This document shows, one piece after another, positions 34,802 through 46,292 of a DNA stretch of 55,241 bases. The position numbers were made by a program, and so were the translations under genes. The DNA is from Marinobacterium rhizophilum DSM 18822 (GTDB lineage: Bacteria; Pseudomonadota; Gammaproteobacteria; Pseudomonadales; Balneatricaceae). The stretch is taken from assembly GCF_000378045.1 (NCBI RefSeq), contig NZ_KB899115.1, positions 10,467 to 65,707 on the forward strand, given 5' to 3'. Below the pieces are notes generated by a model. The model saw nothing but the letters and a program-made list of their open reading frames with translations, searched no databases and had not been told where the DNA came from. Within the stretch, counting starts at the first letter, position 1. Every line of letters starts with the position of its first letter.

Positions 34802-35764
34802 ATGAGCCTACCCGAATCCTTTCACGGGCGGCTTCGCCTGCCGCTTATTGCCGCGCCAATGTTTCTGGTTTCTGGTCCCAGGCTGGTGACCGAGACCTGC
34901 AAGGCCGGTGTGATCGGCACCTTTCCTGCGCTGAATCAGCGCAGCAGTGAAGGCTTTGAGCAATGGCTCGAGGACATCAACGCGGTGCTGCAGGATCACG
35001 CGCACACCACGGGTGTGCCAGCGGCGCCTTTTGGCGTTAATCTTATAGTGCATCCCACCAACCCGCGCCTGAACGCGGACCTGAAGTTATGCGTAAAACA
35101 TCGGGTGCCAGTGGTGATAACTTCACTGGGTGCGGTCAAAGAAGTCGTGGATGCCGTGCACAGCTACGGGGGGCTGGTGTTTCATGACGTGACCAACCTG
35201 CGCCATGCCCAAAAGGCGGCCGCGGCCGGAGTGGATGGGCTGATCGCCGTCTGTGCGGGCGCAGGTGGGCATGCCGGGACCCTGAGTCCCTTTGCGCTGA
35301 TGAATGAGATTCGCCAGTTCTTTGAGGGCGTGGTGATTCTGTCCGGTAGCCTGTCCACTGGGCAGGACCTGGCCGCCGCCCGCATGCTGGGGGCGGACCT
35401 GAGCTACATGGGCACGCGCTTCATCAACACCCGTGAGAGCATGGCACCGGATGACTACAAGGACATGATTATTGGCAGTCATGCTGCTGATATCGTCTAT
35501 ACGCCCAAGGTGTCAGGCATTCCCGCCAGTTTCATGCGCCAGAGCCTTGAGGCCGCCGGATTACTGGATGCTGCGCATGATACCGGCAAGGCCATGGATC
35601 TGAGTGACGAGGCCAAGGCCTGGAAAACGGTCTGGTCGGCGGGACAGGGGGTTGGCTCCATTGTGGACGTACCCACGACCGCCGAGTTGGTGGCGCGTTT
35701 GAAGCGAGAATATTTAGAGGCGGGCCGACAGTTTGCGGCCGATGCAGTCCAATACCGGGATTGA
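34802..35764 (+). CDS. Nitronate monooxygenase-like FMN protein
   Basis: The 320-residue TIM-barrel flavoprotein resembles the 2-nitropropane dioxygenase/NMO family. Seen are PLIAAPMFLVSGPRLV (about 14-29), FGVNLIVHPTNPR and GAGGHAG with the conserved histidine H157. The FMN phosphate loop lies at VVILSGSLSTGQDLAAARMLGAD, near 180. In acyl-CoA operons such proteins may act as enoyl reductases or detoxify nitronates; which applies here is unknown. Its end overlaps the next reading frame by four bases, and the hydratase ATG follows after 11 bases. Confidence 0.82.
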   Translation: MSLPESFHGRLRLPLIAAPMFLVSGPRLVTETCKAGVIGTFPALNQRSSEGFEQWLEDINAVLQDHAHTTGVPAAPFGVNLIVHPTNPRLNADLKLCVKHRVPVVITSLGAVKEVVDAVHSYGGLVFHDVTNLRHAQKAAAAGVDGLIAVCAGAGGHAGTLSPFALMNEIRQFFEGVVILSGSLSTGQDLAAARMLGADLSYMGTRFINTRESMAPDDYKDMIIGSHAADIVYTPKVSGIPASFMRQSLEAAGLLDAAHDTGKAMDLSDEAKAWKTVWSAGQGVGSIVDVPTTAELVARLKREYLEAGRQFAADAVQYRD

Positions 35765-35775
35765 GGAGAATTGTT

Positions 35776-36525
35776 ATGTCTGAACTGATAACACGACAGC
35801 ACGACGACGGCGTACTGGAATTGACTCTGAATCGGCCGCAGAAAAAAAATGCATTGAACCGGGAGATGTACCTCGGCCTGACTGAATTGCTGCAGCGGGC
35901 CGATGCCGACGAAACGGTTAAGGCCGTGCTCCTGAGTGGCTCGGGCGATAGCTTCTGCGCGGGTAACGATATTGCCGACTTTGTCAGCAGTGGCGCCAGC
36001 GCGGAAGCGGCACGGGTACCGTTGCGCCTGCTGCAGACGCTGGCAGGGCTCGAAAAACCCCTGGTCGCGGCCATACAGGGCCATGCGGTGGGCATTGGTA
36101 CGACGCTGCTGCTGCACTGCGACCTGGTGTATGGCGCCGACAACAGCCGATTGCAGCTGCCGTTCGCCCGGCTTGGTCTGGTGCCTGAAGGCGGCAGCAG
36201 CTTGCTGCTGCCGCAGCTGGTCGGACACCGCAAGGCGTTTGAGCTGCTGGTGCTGGGCGAGGTCTTCGATGCGGACTGTGGCCTCAGCATAGGGCTGATC
36301 AATGAGGTCACGCCTGTTGATCAGGTGCTGCAGCTTGCACGGGAACGCGCCGGCACGCTGGCGGCGTTGCCACAGCAGGCGGTGCGCAAGAGCAAGCAGA
36401 TGCTGCGAGCCCATCAGCAGGATCTGTTGCAGCAGGTTCTGGTGGAGGAAATCGACGCCTTCCGCGAGCGGCTGCATTCAGAGGAAGCCCAGCACGCCTT
36501 GATGGCATTTATGCAGCGCGGCTAA
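35776..36525 (+). CDS. Enoyl-CoA hydratase/isomerase
   Basis: The 249-residue crotonase-fold protein has the oxyanion-hole segments GDSFCAGNDIADF (about 56-68) and GHAVGIGTTLLLHCDL (about 102-117). The catalytic region LGLVPEGGSSLLLPQLVG carries one clear glutamate. That pattern fits a 2,3-isomerase or a degenerate hydratase as well as a hydratase. ATG 35776 follows GAGGAGAA. It is the last gene of the 30.2-36.5 kb unit and is followed by a GC-rich hairpin. Confidence 0.85.
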   Translation: MSELITRQHDDGVLELTLNRPQKKNALNREMYLGLTELLQRADADETVKAVLLSGSGDSFCAGNDIADFVSSGASAEAARVPLRLLQTLAGLEKPLVAAIQGHAVGIGTTLLLHCDLVYGADNSRLQLPFARLGLVPEGGSSLLLPQLVGHRKAFELLVLGEVFDADCGLSIGLINEVTPVDQVLQLARERAGTLAALPQQAVRKSKQMLRAHQQDLLQQVLVEEIDAFRERLHSEEAQHALMAFMQRG

Positions 36526-36555
36526 AAATACGAGAATTCAGCAGCTATTATTCAG

Positions 36556-36582
36556 GGCCGGCTTTGTTGCCGGCCTTGTTGT
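36556..36582 (+). terminator. Probable terminator after enoyl-CoA hydratase gene
   Basis: GGCCGGC (36556-36562) pairs with GCCGGCC (36569-36575) around TTTGTT, followed by TTGTTGT, a weak T-rich tail. Confidence 0.6.
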
Positions 36583-36874
36583 ATCTGGCGTTTGTAATCG
36601 ACACCGCGGGTGTACCCGTGGGCTACTGCAGGGTGCTGTTTACGCACATAGTGTTATTGTTTTGTTGGTTTTTAATTATTTTAACTATATGAAATATAAG
36701 AATAAAAAAAATGTTGAAACTTATTGTCAGTAATGCGGGCTGATTTTGTCATTGTTGCGAACGCTGCTGTGACTACTATGGTCAACAGTAACAAGACGTT
36801 TGAAGCCAGGAAGCCCTGGCTTTCAGGCGGGACCGATTACAGACTCCGGACAGATTCCGGCGGGGAGAACAAGA
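36583..36874. promoter_or_regulatory. AT-rich fadBA promoter region
   Basis: The sequence from about 36650 to 36725 is strongly AT-rich (ATTATTTTAACTATATG region) and should hold the fadBA promoter. I saw no convincing PsrA/FadR-type operator. The ribosome site CGGGGAGAAC precedes ATG 36875. Confidence 0.45.
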
Positions 36875-40218
<3,344 letters not shown>

Positions 40219-40298
40219 GTATTAAGCCGCCAGGTTAATCGCCTGAAGCCGTGCGGGACCGCGCGTTTCAACGCGCTTGCACAGAGTCCAGCGAGTAA

Positions 40299-40335
40299 AG
40301 CCCCTCAGCACAGACAGCGCTCGGGGGGCTTTTTT
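40299..40335 (+). terminator. Terminator after fadBA
   Basis: AGCCCCTC (40299-40306) pairs with GGGGGGCT (40323-40330, one G-U pair) around a 16-base loop, with a T-run to 40335. A smaller GCGCGT-TTCA-ACGCGC hairpin at 40261-40276 lies just upstream. Confidence 0.75.
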
Positions 40336-40426
40336 GTGGTTCTTCGCAAATTAGTGTGAAATCCGACACTGCAGGACCCATCCGGGGTGTCAGTTCAGCA
40401 TTGCGCAAGCCGGCATTGTTGATGGG

Positions 40427-40666
40427 TTACGCCGCAGCAAATCCGCCGCGTAATGATAGCGCGGGGCTATTGCGGCTCCACCCTACGACTCGATACAGGC
40501 TGGCCTCGAGTTCGCGAATCTGCCAGCTGATGGCCGCCTGGGTGACACACAGCGCTTCGGCCGCGCGGGTAAAATTATGGTATTTGGCTGCTGCCACGAA
40601 AGACTTTACCGCCCTCAGTGAGGGCATCTTGACCAATACCTTGTCCGGCTCAACGTGTTTAACCAT
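40427..40666 (-). pseudogene. Truncated LysR-family regulator (HTH remnant)
   Basis: The 79-residue frame contains an intact LysR winged-helix segment (MPSLRAVKSFVAAAKYHNF, then TRAAEALCVTQAAISWQIRELEASL), of the GcvA-like kind. Straight after the DNA-binding helices the frame turns into unrelated sequence and stops. The roughly 220-residue effector domain is absent on either side. It is best read as a remnant of a deleted regulator; a stand-alone HTH peptide is possible but unlikely. Confidence 0.65.
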
Positions 40667-41119
40667 AACGATGCGTATTTAATAACCTTGATAGAAAGTC
40701 GATTTGGTCAATGCAGGAGCACGTCTTGAGCCGCTGACAGTGATACATAGATGCACCGGGTATCACGATCCTGTCCCAAAGTCGCTTGCCACAAAGCGTG
40801 GCGCGGGAACAGGCGGGTGTGGGCTCTGATCTTGCAGGGCGGTACGATGCGACGGCGAGGCCCATGACTCAAACTCTTTCACTTCTTGAACCGCACGCTG
40901 ATTTCACAGTGGCGGAGAGTGCGACTGATTCCGCGCCATTCACCTGACAGAGTTGCGGCTGTACCCCCAGTGTTTTTTGTTGGCGTGTCGGGAGGGTTGG
41001 CCGAACGTACAGGACTGGCCTGATATCAATGCTGCAAGTTCCTTGCATATCAATGCTATATTGACGGTCGATCGGCTCTAAGACGTTGATATTTTATTGA
41101 CTAGCAGGTGTACAAACGC
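40667..41119. other. Intergenic region without recognisable gene
   Basis: About 450 bases between the LysR remnant and the diguanylate cyclase gene. GC content is mixed, with no convincing frame. TTGCATATCAATGC around 41042-41055 is flanked by TATCAATGC-like text at 41026, giving a direct repeat (ATATCAATGCT) near 41025 and 41046. This may be a promoter or operator of the cyclase gene. Confidence 0.35.
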
Positions 41120-43027
41120 ATGGATGTTGCTTCGGCGCACCGGGGATCTTGTCGACAGCATTGCTTCCCGGCGTTAGTGCCTGGAGCCCCGCTCGGTTTT
41201 CAGGTTTTGCTGCGCTCGCTGGTGATGCTTTGGCTTGGCTGTTTTCCCGTGTTCGCCCTTGGCGCTGTGCTGCCGCTTCAGCCGGTGATGACCGGGGTTG
41301 TGGTGACGCCCTACCTGAGCGTGCTCGAGGATCCCGGCGGTACACTGGCTATCGAGGATGTTCGCAGCCAACCCTGGAAGGGGCAGTTTGAATCGCTGCC
41401 CAATGACAAGACCGCTTTTGGGGTGTCCGCCTCTGCCTGGTGGGTGCGGCTGGAGGCACAAAATTCCACCGGGCAGCCGGTTGCGTGGGTCCTGGATGTG
41501 CTGCACAACACCACGGACTACGTGGACAGTTATCAGATCCGCGAGGACGGCACGGTTGTCACTCAGCTGTCAGGTGACCATCGGCCCATTGCGGCAGGCG
41601 CTACCCCCAGCGAGACGTTTTACTTTTCCTATCTGACCCAGCCCGGCAGCAGCGAGATTTACCTTCGTTTCCGTTACGCGTCCGCCGGGATCATCAATGT
41701 TTACCAGGAGGCCTCAACTGTCGCGGCCTATGCGCAGGCGCAGCATCTCAAGGCCATATGGCTTGGGGTTTTCCTGGGCGGATCACTGCTGGTTATTCTC
41801 TATAATCTGTTTCTTATGCTGTCTCTGCGCGAGGCGCCGTTCTTCTGGTATCTGCTCTATGCCTCGTCAGCCACTGTTATGTATCTGGCGCTCAGCGGAC
41901 TGGGATACCGGTATCTCTGGGGCTTCAACCACACACTGGCAGACACCCTGCCGAATATCGCGGTGGCCTTGTTCTATATGCTGGCGGTGCAATTTACCCG
42001 CAGCTTCCTGGATACAAAGGTGAGAGCACGACGCTTTGATCGCCTGCTGCTGGCACTGATGCTGCTGACCGGTTGCAGCGGAGTACTTTTCCTTGTTGGG
42101 TTCAAGGCGGTCTCGATTAACCTGCTGCTGATGATCGGGCTGGCGCTGGGGCTGTTTCCGGTTCTGGGTGCCTGGCTCTGGTATCGGGGCCATCAGATCG
42201 CCAGGGGCTACACCCTGGCCTGGAGCCTGTGGTCACTGATCGTCATCAGCGCCATTTTGCGGTTTAGCGGCGTCATACCTTCCGATCCCGTTACGGTTGC
42301 CATGACCCGTTTCGGCATGATCTTTCAGAGCATTGTGCTGGCCTTTGCGCTGGCCGACCGAATCAATATCCTGCGCAATGAAAAGCTTAACGCTGAACGG
42401 CGTGAGCTGCGTGCCTCGATACGCTCGAGGGATGAACTGGAAGCCAAGGTTATGGAGCGAACCCGGGAGCTGGAAGATGCCCGCCGGCAGGCCGAGGTCC
42501 TGGCGCGCGTAGATTCCTTGACCGGCCTCTTAAACCGCCGTGCATTCTTCGAGCGCGGCAATGAGGAGGTGAATCGAGCCATACGCTACCGGCATCCGCT
42601 GTCCGTTATCATGCTGGATATTGACCGGTTTAAGGTTGTGAACGACAGCTTCGGCCACCCGGTTGGCGATCAGGTCATCAAGCAGATTGCCGGGAAACTC
42701 ACCGGCGTGTTGCGGGACTCGGACATCATATCGCGCCTGGGTGGCGAAGAGTTCGCGGTCATCCTTGTCGAAACGCAGCGTGATGCCGCCCTGGCCCTGG
42801 CTGAGCGACTGCGAGCTGAAATTGAAGACTGCACGGTAACCGCCATAAGCTCAGTGGTGAAAGTCACGTCCAGCTTTGGCATTTCGGAATTAAAACCCGG
42901 CATGGGTTCGCTGAATGAGTTGCTGGCGAGTGCGGACGCCGCCCTTTATGAAGCCAAGAGCCAGGGGCGTAACCGGGTGGTTTGCGAAGCCGAGACCGAG
43001 TTGAGTATTGCCCGCCTGCGGCAGTAA
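41120..43027 (+). CDS. 7TM-DISM diguanylate cyclase (GGDEF)
   Basis: The roughly 635-residue membrane sensor makes c-di-GMP. Domains in order: signal/anchor segment (about 25-50), a 7TMR-DISM extracellular sensory domain (about 60-190; SASAWWVRLEAQN is its mark), seven transmembrane helices (about 205-395), a coiled coil (about 400-450), and a GGDEF domain (about 455-625). The A-site is intact as GGEEF. An RxxD inhibitory site (RDSD) lies five residues before it, so product inhibition is expected. ATG 41120 has AGGTG upstream; a GTG four codons earlier is possible. Ligand unknown. Confidence 0.9.
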   Translation: MDVASAHRGSCRQHCFPALVPGAPLGFQVLLRSLVMLWLGCFPVFALGAVLPLQPVMTGVVVTPYLSVLEDPGGTLAIEDVRSQPWKGQFESLPNDKTAFGVSASAWWVRLEAQNSTGQPVAWVLDVLHNTTDYVDSYQIREDGTVVTQLSGDHRPIAAGATPSETFYFSYLTQPGSSEIYLRFRYASAGIINVYQEASTVAAYAQAQHLKAIWLGVFLGGSLLVILYNLFLMLSLREAPFFWYLLYASSATVMYLALSGLGYRYLWGFNHTLADTLPNIAVALFYMLAVQFTRSFLDTKVRARRFDRLLLALMLLTGCSGVLFLVGFKAVSINLLLMIGLALGLFPVLGAWLWYRGHQIARGYTLAWSLWSLIVISAILRFSGVIPSDPVTVAMTRFGMIFQSIVLAFALADRINILRNEKLNAERRELRASIRSRDELEAKVMERTRELEDARRQAEVLARVDSLTGLLNRRAFFERGNEEVNRAIRYRHPLSVIMLDIDRFKVVNDSFGHPVGDQVIKQIAGKLTGVLRDSDIISRLGGEEFAVILVETQRDAALALAERLRAEIEDCTVTAISSVVKVTSSFGISELKPGMGSLNELLASADAALYEAKSQGRNRVVCEAETELSIARLRQ

Positions 43028-43165
43028 TGGCACCCAGCGCACATTGCTCAGGTTGATTGTTCGGCCATGCATTCAAGGCGACATCAGTCATGGCAGCAGT
43101 GCTTGGCTGATCACCCCAGGGCTGTGATCACGCAGGTCAGTTCAAACCATCGAACAGCCCCGGCA

Positions 43166-43234
43166 CGACTGCACCGCGTGCTGCAAGGCATCCCTGGTGT
43201 GCGTGTGCGCTGGATAGCGGGCGAGGTATCTGTC
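43166..43234 (-). pseudogene. Remnant of a duplicated QuiC-like TIM-barrel gene 3' end
   Basis: The DNA at 43162-43193 matches 43337-43368 at 31 of 32 positions; the latter encodes the C terminus of the adjacent TIM-barrel gene. Read on the minus strand in the matching frame it gives DRYLA, then DALQHAVQS, against NDKYLA and DALQHAVQS in the intact gene, with four extra codons between. It is a decayed tandem copy of which only the last exon-like stretch survives. Confidence 0.7.
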
Positions 43235-43310
43235 GCTGTATCTTCATGCGCCGTACAGCGGCATTGAACGCCCGGCATAGAAGCTCTGGCCGTGGCGGCG
43301 CTGCTGCGTA

Positions 43311-44165
43311 TCAGCTCAGCCCCTCAAGCAGCCACTGGCGCGACTGCACCGCGTGCTGCAAGGCATCCGTGGGACTCTGTGCAAGGTATTTGTCATTGAA
43401 CACATCGAACACGTAATCTCCGCGGTAACCGATGCCCTGACAGTAGCGTACCAGCTCGCGGATGCTCTGGCCGTGACTGCCTTCACCGGGATAGAGGCGG
43501 GCGTGACGGGCGATATCGATCTGGTCTTCAAGCGCCGGAATGGCGCTCATGGCAAAGTCGGACAGCTGAACCAGGCTGATGCGTTCCACTGGAATTTCGC
43601 CGAGCGATTCCGGGCTCTGCGCCTGGGCCAGCAGGTGGAAGCTGTCAATCACCAGGCTGAGGTTGGTATTGCCGGCACGCCTGACGATCTCCCAGGCCAG
43701 GGGGTAGTTATGCACATCGTGGGCCCAGGCGAGGGGTTTGAAGCCGATGCGGATGCCGCGCGGTGTCGCCAGGGTTGCCAGGATACGCAAATCCGCCGCC
43801 ATTCGGTCGATATCCACCGAGGCATGGGACGAGGTGGCCGGCGTGACGATCAGCAACCGGCAGCCCAGGCGCGCCATGAGCTGCAGGTAGGTTTTGGCCA
43901 GTTCCACCTTGTACGCCATGATTCGGCCCGAATGCCCGCCAAAGTCACGTACTTCCTGCAGCGCACTGATGCGCAGGCCACTGTTGCGGATGCGCTCTAC
44001 CGAACCGCTGATACCGTCCTTGGCACCGGACAGGTCCAGCGCGCCGAGCTCGACAGCATCAAAGCCTGCCTGGGCAATTGCCTGGAGTTTTTCATCCAGG
44101 CTGCCGGTCAGGCTCAGGCTGCTGATGGAAAAGTTCGGTGCGGTGATGTTGTCGCCTTGAGTCAT
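43311..44165 (-). CDS. QuiC-like TIM-barrel protein lacking key metal ligands
   Basis: The 284-residue product aligns along its length with the TIM-barrel half of the fused QuiC at 18134 (shared SLTGSLDEKLQAIAQAGFD-type opening, LAWA-D-Y motif, VIDSFHLLA, RISLVQLSDF, LYPGEG). The four ligand positions of QuiC read K143 (for E134), D174, Q200 and D254 (for E240). A lysine in place of the first glutamate should abolish or change metal binding, so normal 3-dehydroshikimate dehydratase activity is doubtful. It starts six bases after the VOC gene stop, so the two are one operon. A sugar-phosphate isomerase-like activity on another substrate is possible. Confidence 0.8.
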   Translation of the reverse strand: MTQGDNITAPNFSISSLSLTGSLDEKLQAIAQAGFDAVELGALDLSGAKDGISGSVERIRNSGLRISALQEVRDFGGHSGRIMAYKVELAKTYLQLMARLGCRLLIVTPATSSHASVDIDRMAADLRILATLATPRGIRIGFKPLAWAHDVHNYPLAWEIVRRAGNTNLSLVIDSFHLLAQAQSPESLGEIPVERISLVQLSDFAMSAIPALEDQIDIARHARLYPGEGSHGQSIRELVRYCQGIGYRGDYVFDVFNDKYLAQSPTDALQHAVQSRQWLLEGLS

Positions 44166-44171
44166 GAATAA

Positions 44172-45011
44172 TTACCGGCCGATAAGAAAATTAACGCTGG
44201 AATCGAACTGAGGATGCTGCACCAGGTAGTGCGAATCCGGCTGCCTGCCCGACTGTGCGCCGGCAGGCTTGAGCTTCAGCCCGGCGGCGGCGAGGTTTTC
44301 CTGTGCAGTGGCCAGGTCGGTGGCGGCCAGTTCGATGCAGGATATCCCCTCGTCGGCAAGGTCTGCAGGCTCGGCATCGAGTTCGTCAAACTTCAGCTGC
44401 AGCGATCCATCCGGGCTGGTAATGGTCCCGTCTGCTGTCGTGCTGAAACCGAACAGCTGGCAAAAAAAGTCGCTCCACTCCCGAGTGCGCCCAGGACAGA
44501 CCGCGAGTGTCATCGAGCTGACCCGCTGCAGGTTCTGCGCCGGGGGCTCGTTGCCTGGCAGTGCCTTGAAATCAATATCATAAATGCTGAGATCCTCGCC
44601 GTAGCGATCTATCAGGTAGATCTGGCTACCGCCGATGCATTCCAGCGCCGGTATGTTCAGCTCCATGACACCCGCTGTCGTGTTGGCCTCCCAGGCACCC
44701 CGCGTCAGCAGGGTCTGGTAGGCGCTGTTGGCATCGCTGACGCGCAGCGCCAAAGCACAGATGGAAGTGCCATGCTGCTGTGCATAGGACTGGGCGAAAC
44801 TGCCGGGGGTGGCATTGACGATAAAGTTGATATCGCCCTGGCGGTACAGGGTGACATCCTTGCTGCGATGACGGGCACGGGCCTGAAATCCCAGTTGTTC
44901 CAGAAAGTGCACCAGCTGTGCCGGATCGGGGGCGGAAAATTCAACAAATTCCAGACCTTCAATGCGCACGGGGTGAAGATCATCGGCGGCCTTTGTTCTA
45001 GAGTCCGGCAT
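44172..45011 (-). CDS. QuiC C-terminal-like VOC protein lacking HPPD metal ligands
   Basis: The 279-residue product aligns with the HPPD-like half of fused QuiC: IEGLEFVEFSAPD, RHRSKDVTLYRQGDINFIVN, and LNIPALECIGGSQIYLIDRYGE. At the three HPPD metal positions it has S (for H429), C (for Q507) and no glutamate (VNFLIGR for FFEVVQR). It is also shorter by about 45 residues before the C terminus. It looks intact as a gene but not as a metal enzyme. I start at ATG 45011 with AGGGAGA upstream; open frame beyond that is not family-like. It is the first gene of the pair and is divergent from a GntR regulator. Confidence 0.78.
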   Translation of the reverse strand: MPDSRTKAADDLHPVRIEGLEFVEFSAPDPAQLVHFLEQLGFQARARHRSKDVTLYRQGDINFIVNATPGSFAQSYAQQHGTSICALALRVSDANSAYQTLLTRGAWEANTTAGVMELNIPALECIGGSQIYLIDRYGEDLSIYDIDFKALPGNEPPAQNLQRVSSMTLAVCPGRTREWSDFFCQLFGFSTTADGTITSPDGSLQLKFDELDAEPADLADEGISCIELAATDLATAQENLAAAGLKLKPAGAQSGRQPDSHYLVQHPQFDSSVNFLIGR

Positions 45012-45325
45012 GACTTGAATGTCTCCCTGGGTTGATTCTGATGGGGCTGCACGGCGCTGCCTGGCATTGCAGGCTGCAGTATAGGCGCTCGTTGTGCCGC
45101 CGGTGCTGTGCCTGGGTATGCCTTGTTTGCCGCTAGGGCACGACAATTGTGATGGTTAGATACTACTTAATAGATTTTGTAGTATCTATGTTTATATATA
45201 TTGTTGTTTGTAAAAAATGCCTTATTGGTTTGTAATCTGCTGCTTGGCTTTCAATTCCGTTGTAGTCAGCGTGGCAGCATTTGATAAATCATGTCGCGCC
45301 CCGATCGCAGGCCCAGGTACCCCCA
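45012..45325. promoter_or_regulatory. Divergent control region with a perfect 9-bp dyad
   Basis: AGATACTAC (45158-45166) and GTAGTATCT (45179-45187) form a perfect inverted repeat around a 12-base AT-rich spacer. The region around 45140-45240 is very AT-rich. It is a strong candidate operator for the GntR protein encoded to the right, controlling both directions. No gene is seen within. Confidence 0.6.
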
Positions 45326-46000
45326 ATGAATACCGACGACGAGAACAGCAGCACCTGTCAGCAGTTGCGTAATGATATTCTGGATGGCTCCATTGAGCCG
45401 GCCAGCAAGTTATCCATCAGTCATCTTTCCAACCGTTACGACTCCAGTGCAGCGCCCGTGCGCGAAGCCCTGTCACGCCTGGCGGCTGAAGGCCTGGTGG
45501 TTCGCAAGGGTCAGCGTGGCTACTGGGCGGCACCGGTCTCGGTGGAGGAGTTCATCGAGGTGGCACGCTTGCGGGTCATGCTGGAAGTGGATGCGTTTCG
45601 CCAGTCCATTCGCCATGGTGACCTGGATTGGGAAGCCGGCATCGCCGGTGCCCGGCACCGCGAACTGAGTGTACGCCGCAGTGCCCAGGGTCAGCTAAAG
45701 GAAAGGGCTGGTGAGCTGATTCGTGAGAACCGTCGCTTTCATCTGGCGCTGATTGCCGATTGCCCGTCCAAATGGCAACTGCGTTTTATCTCCACGCTCT
45801 ACGATCAGTCCGAGCGCTTTCGCCGCCTGTCACTGCTCTACCTGCGCGAAGGGGCCGTCGAGGTGGATGAGCATGAACTCATCATGGAGGCTGCCTTTCG
45901 CCGCGACGAGGATGCCGCCTGTGACTTGCTTCGCACGCATATCGAACATTCCAACAGTCGCGTAATAGAAACGCTGTTCCCGCAAAGGCAAGCCGAGTAG
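45326..46000 (+). CDS. GntR-family regulator (FCD type)
   Basis: The 224-residue product has a winged helix (about 8-70; LSNRYDSSAAPVREALSRLAAEG) and an FCD domain (about 80-215) with NRRFHLALIA and DEHELIMEAA, plus RTHIEHS, matching the metal-coordinating pattern. I start at ATG 45326 (MNTDDEN). It is divergent from the QuiC-like pair and upstream of the second pcaHG, so it probably controls one or both. The ligand is unknown. Confidence 0.86.
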   Translation: MNTDDENSSTCQQLRNDILDGSIEPASKLSISHLSNRYDSSAAPVREALSRLAAEGLVVRKGQRGYWAAPVSVEEFIEVARLRVMLEVDAFRQSIRHGDLDWEAGIAGARHRELSVRRSAQGQLKERAGELIRENRRFHLALIADCPSKWQLRFISTLYDQSERFRRLSLLYLREGAVEVDEHELIMEAAFRRDEDAACDLLRTHIEHSNSRVIETLFPQRQAE

Positions 46001-46292
46001 CTGTCGCCGCGGCACCGACCGCGGACCTGTTACTGATTGCGGCTATTCGACGCGCATTGAGCGCGCAGAGGCTGGTAAAGCCCGTTCGGCATCTGTTGCG
46101 AGAGCATCCTCCACCGGCTGCGATAAAGCGTTTTACGCCCCGTACCCTGTTGCTCTATATATATCGATATCGGTATCTGACGCGGCGGATTTTTCAATAG
46201 ACGTACTTTTAGTAAGGTTTATAGTGATCTCAAGGTTTAGGGAGGGGAGAGAATCTCCGCCTGCCTGATTAAAAGGATGAGAGAGGATCGCT
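46001..46292. promoter_or_regulatory. Promoter region of the second pcaHG pair
   Basis: A perfect 10-bp palindrome ATATCGATAT lies at 46161-46170, directly followed by CGGTATC, which makes a GATA-N4-TATC dyad with it. AT-rich text near 46190-46230 fits a promoter. GAGAGGATCGCT precedes ATG 46293. Confidence 0.45.

Noticed and set aside
43166-43234. Possible short peptide gene on the minus strand downstream of the TIM-barrel gene
   Set aside because: No start codon with ribosome site, and it aligns with the adjacent gene's C terminus, so a duplication remnant explains it better.
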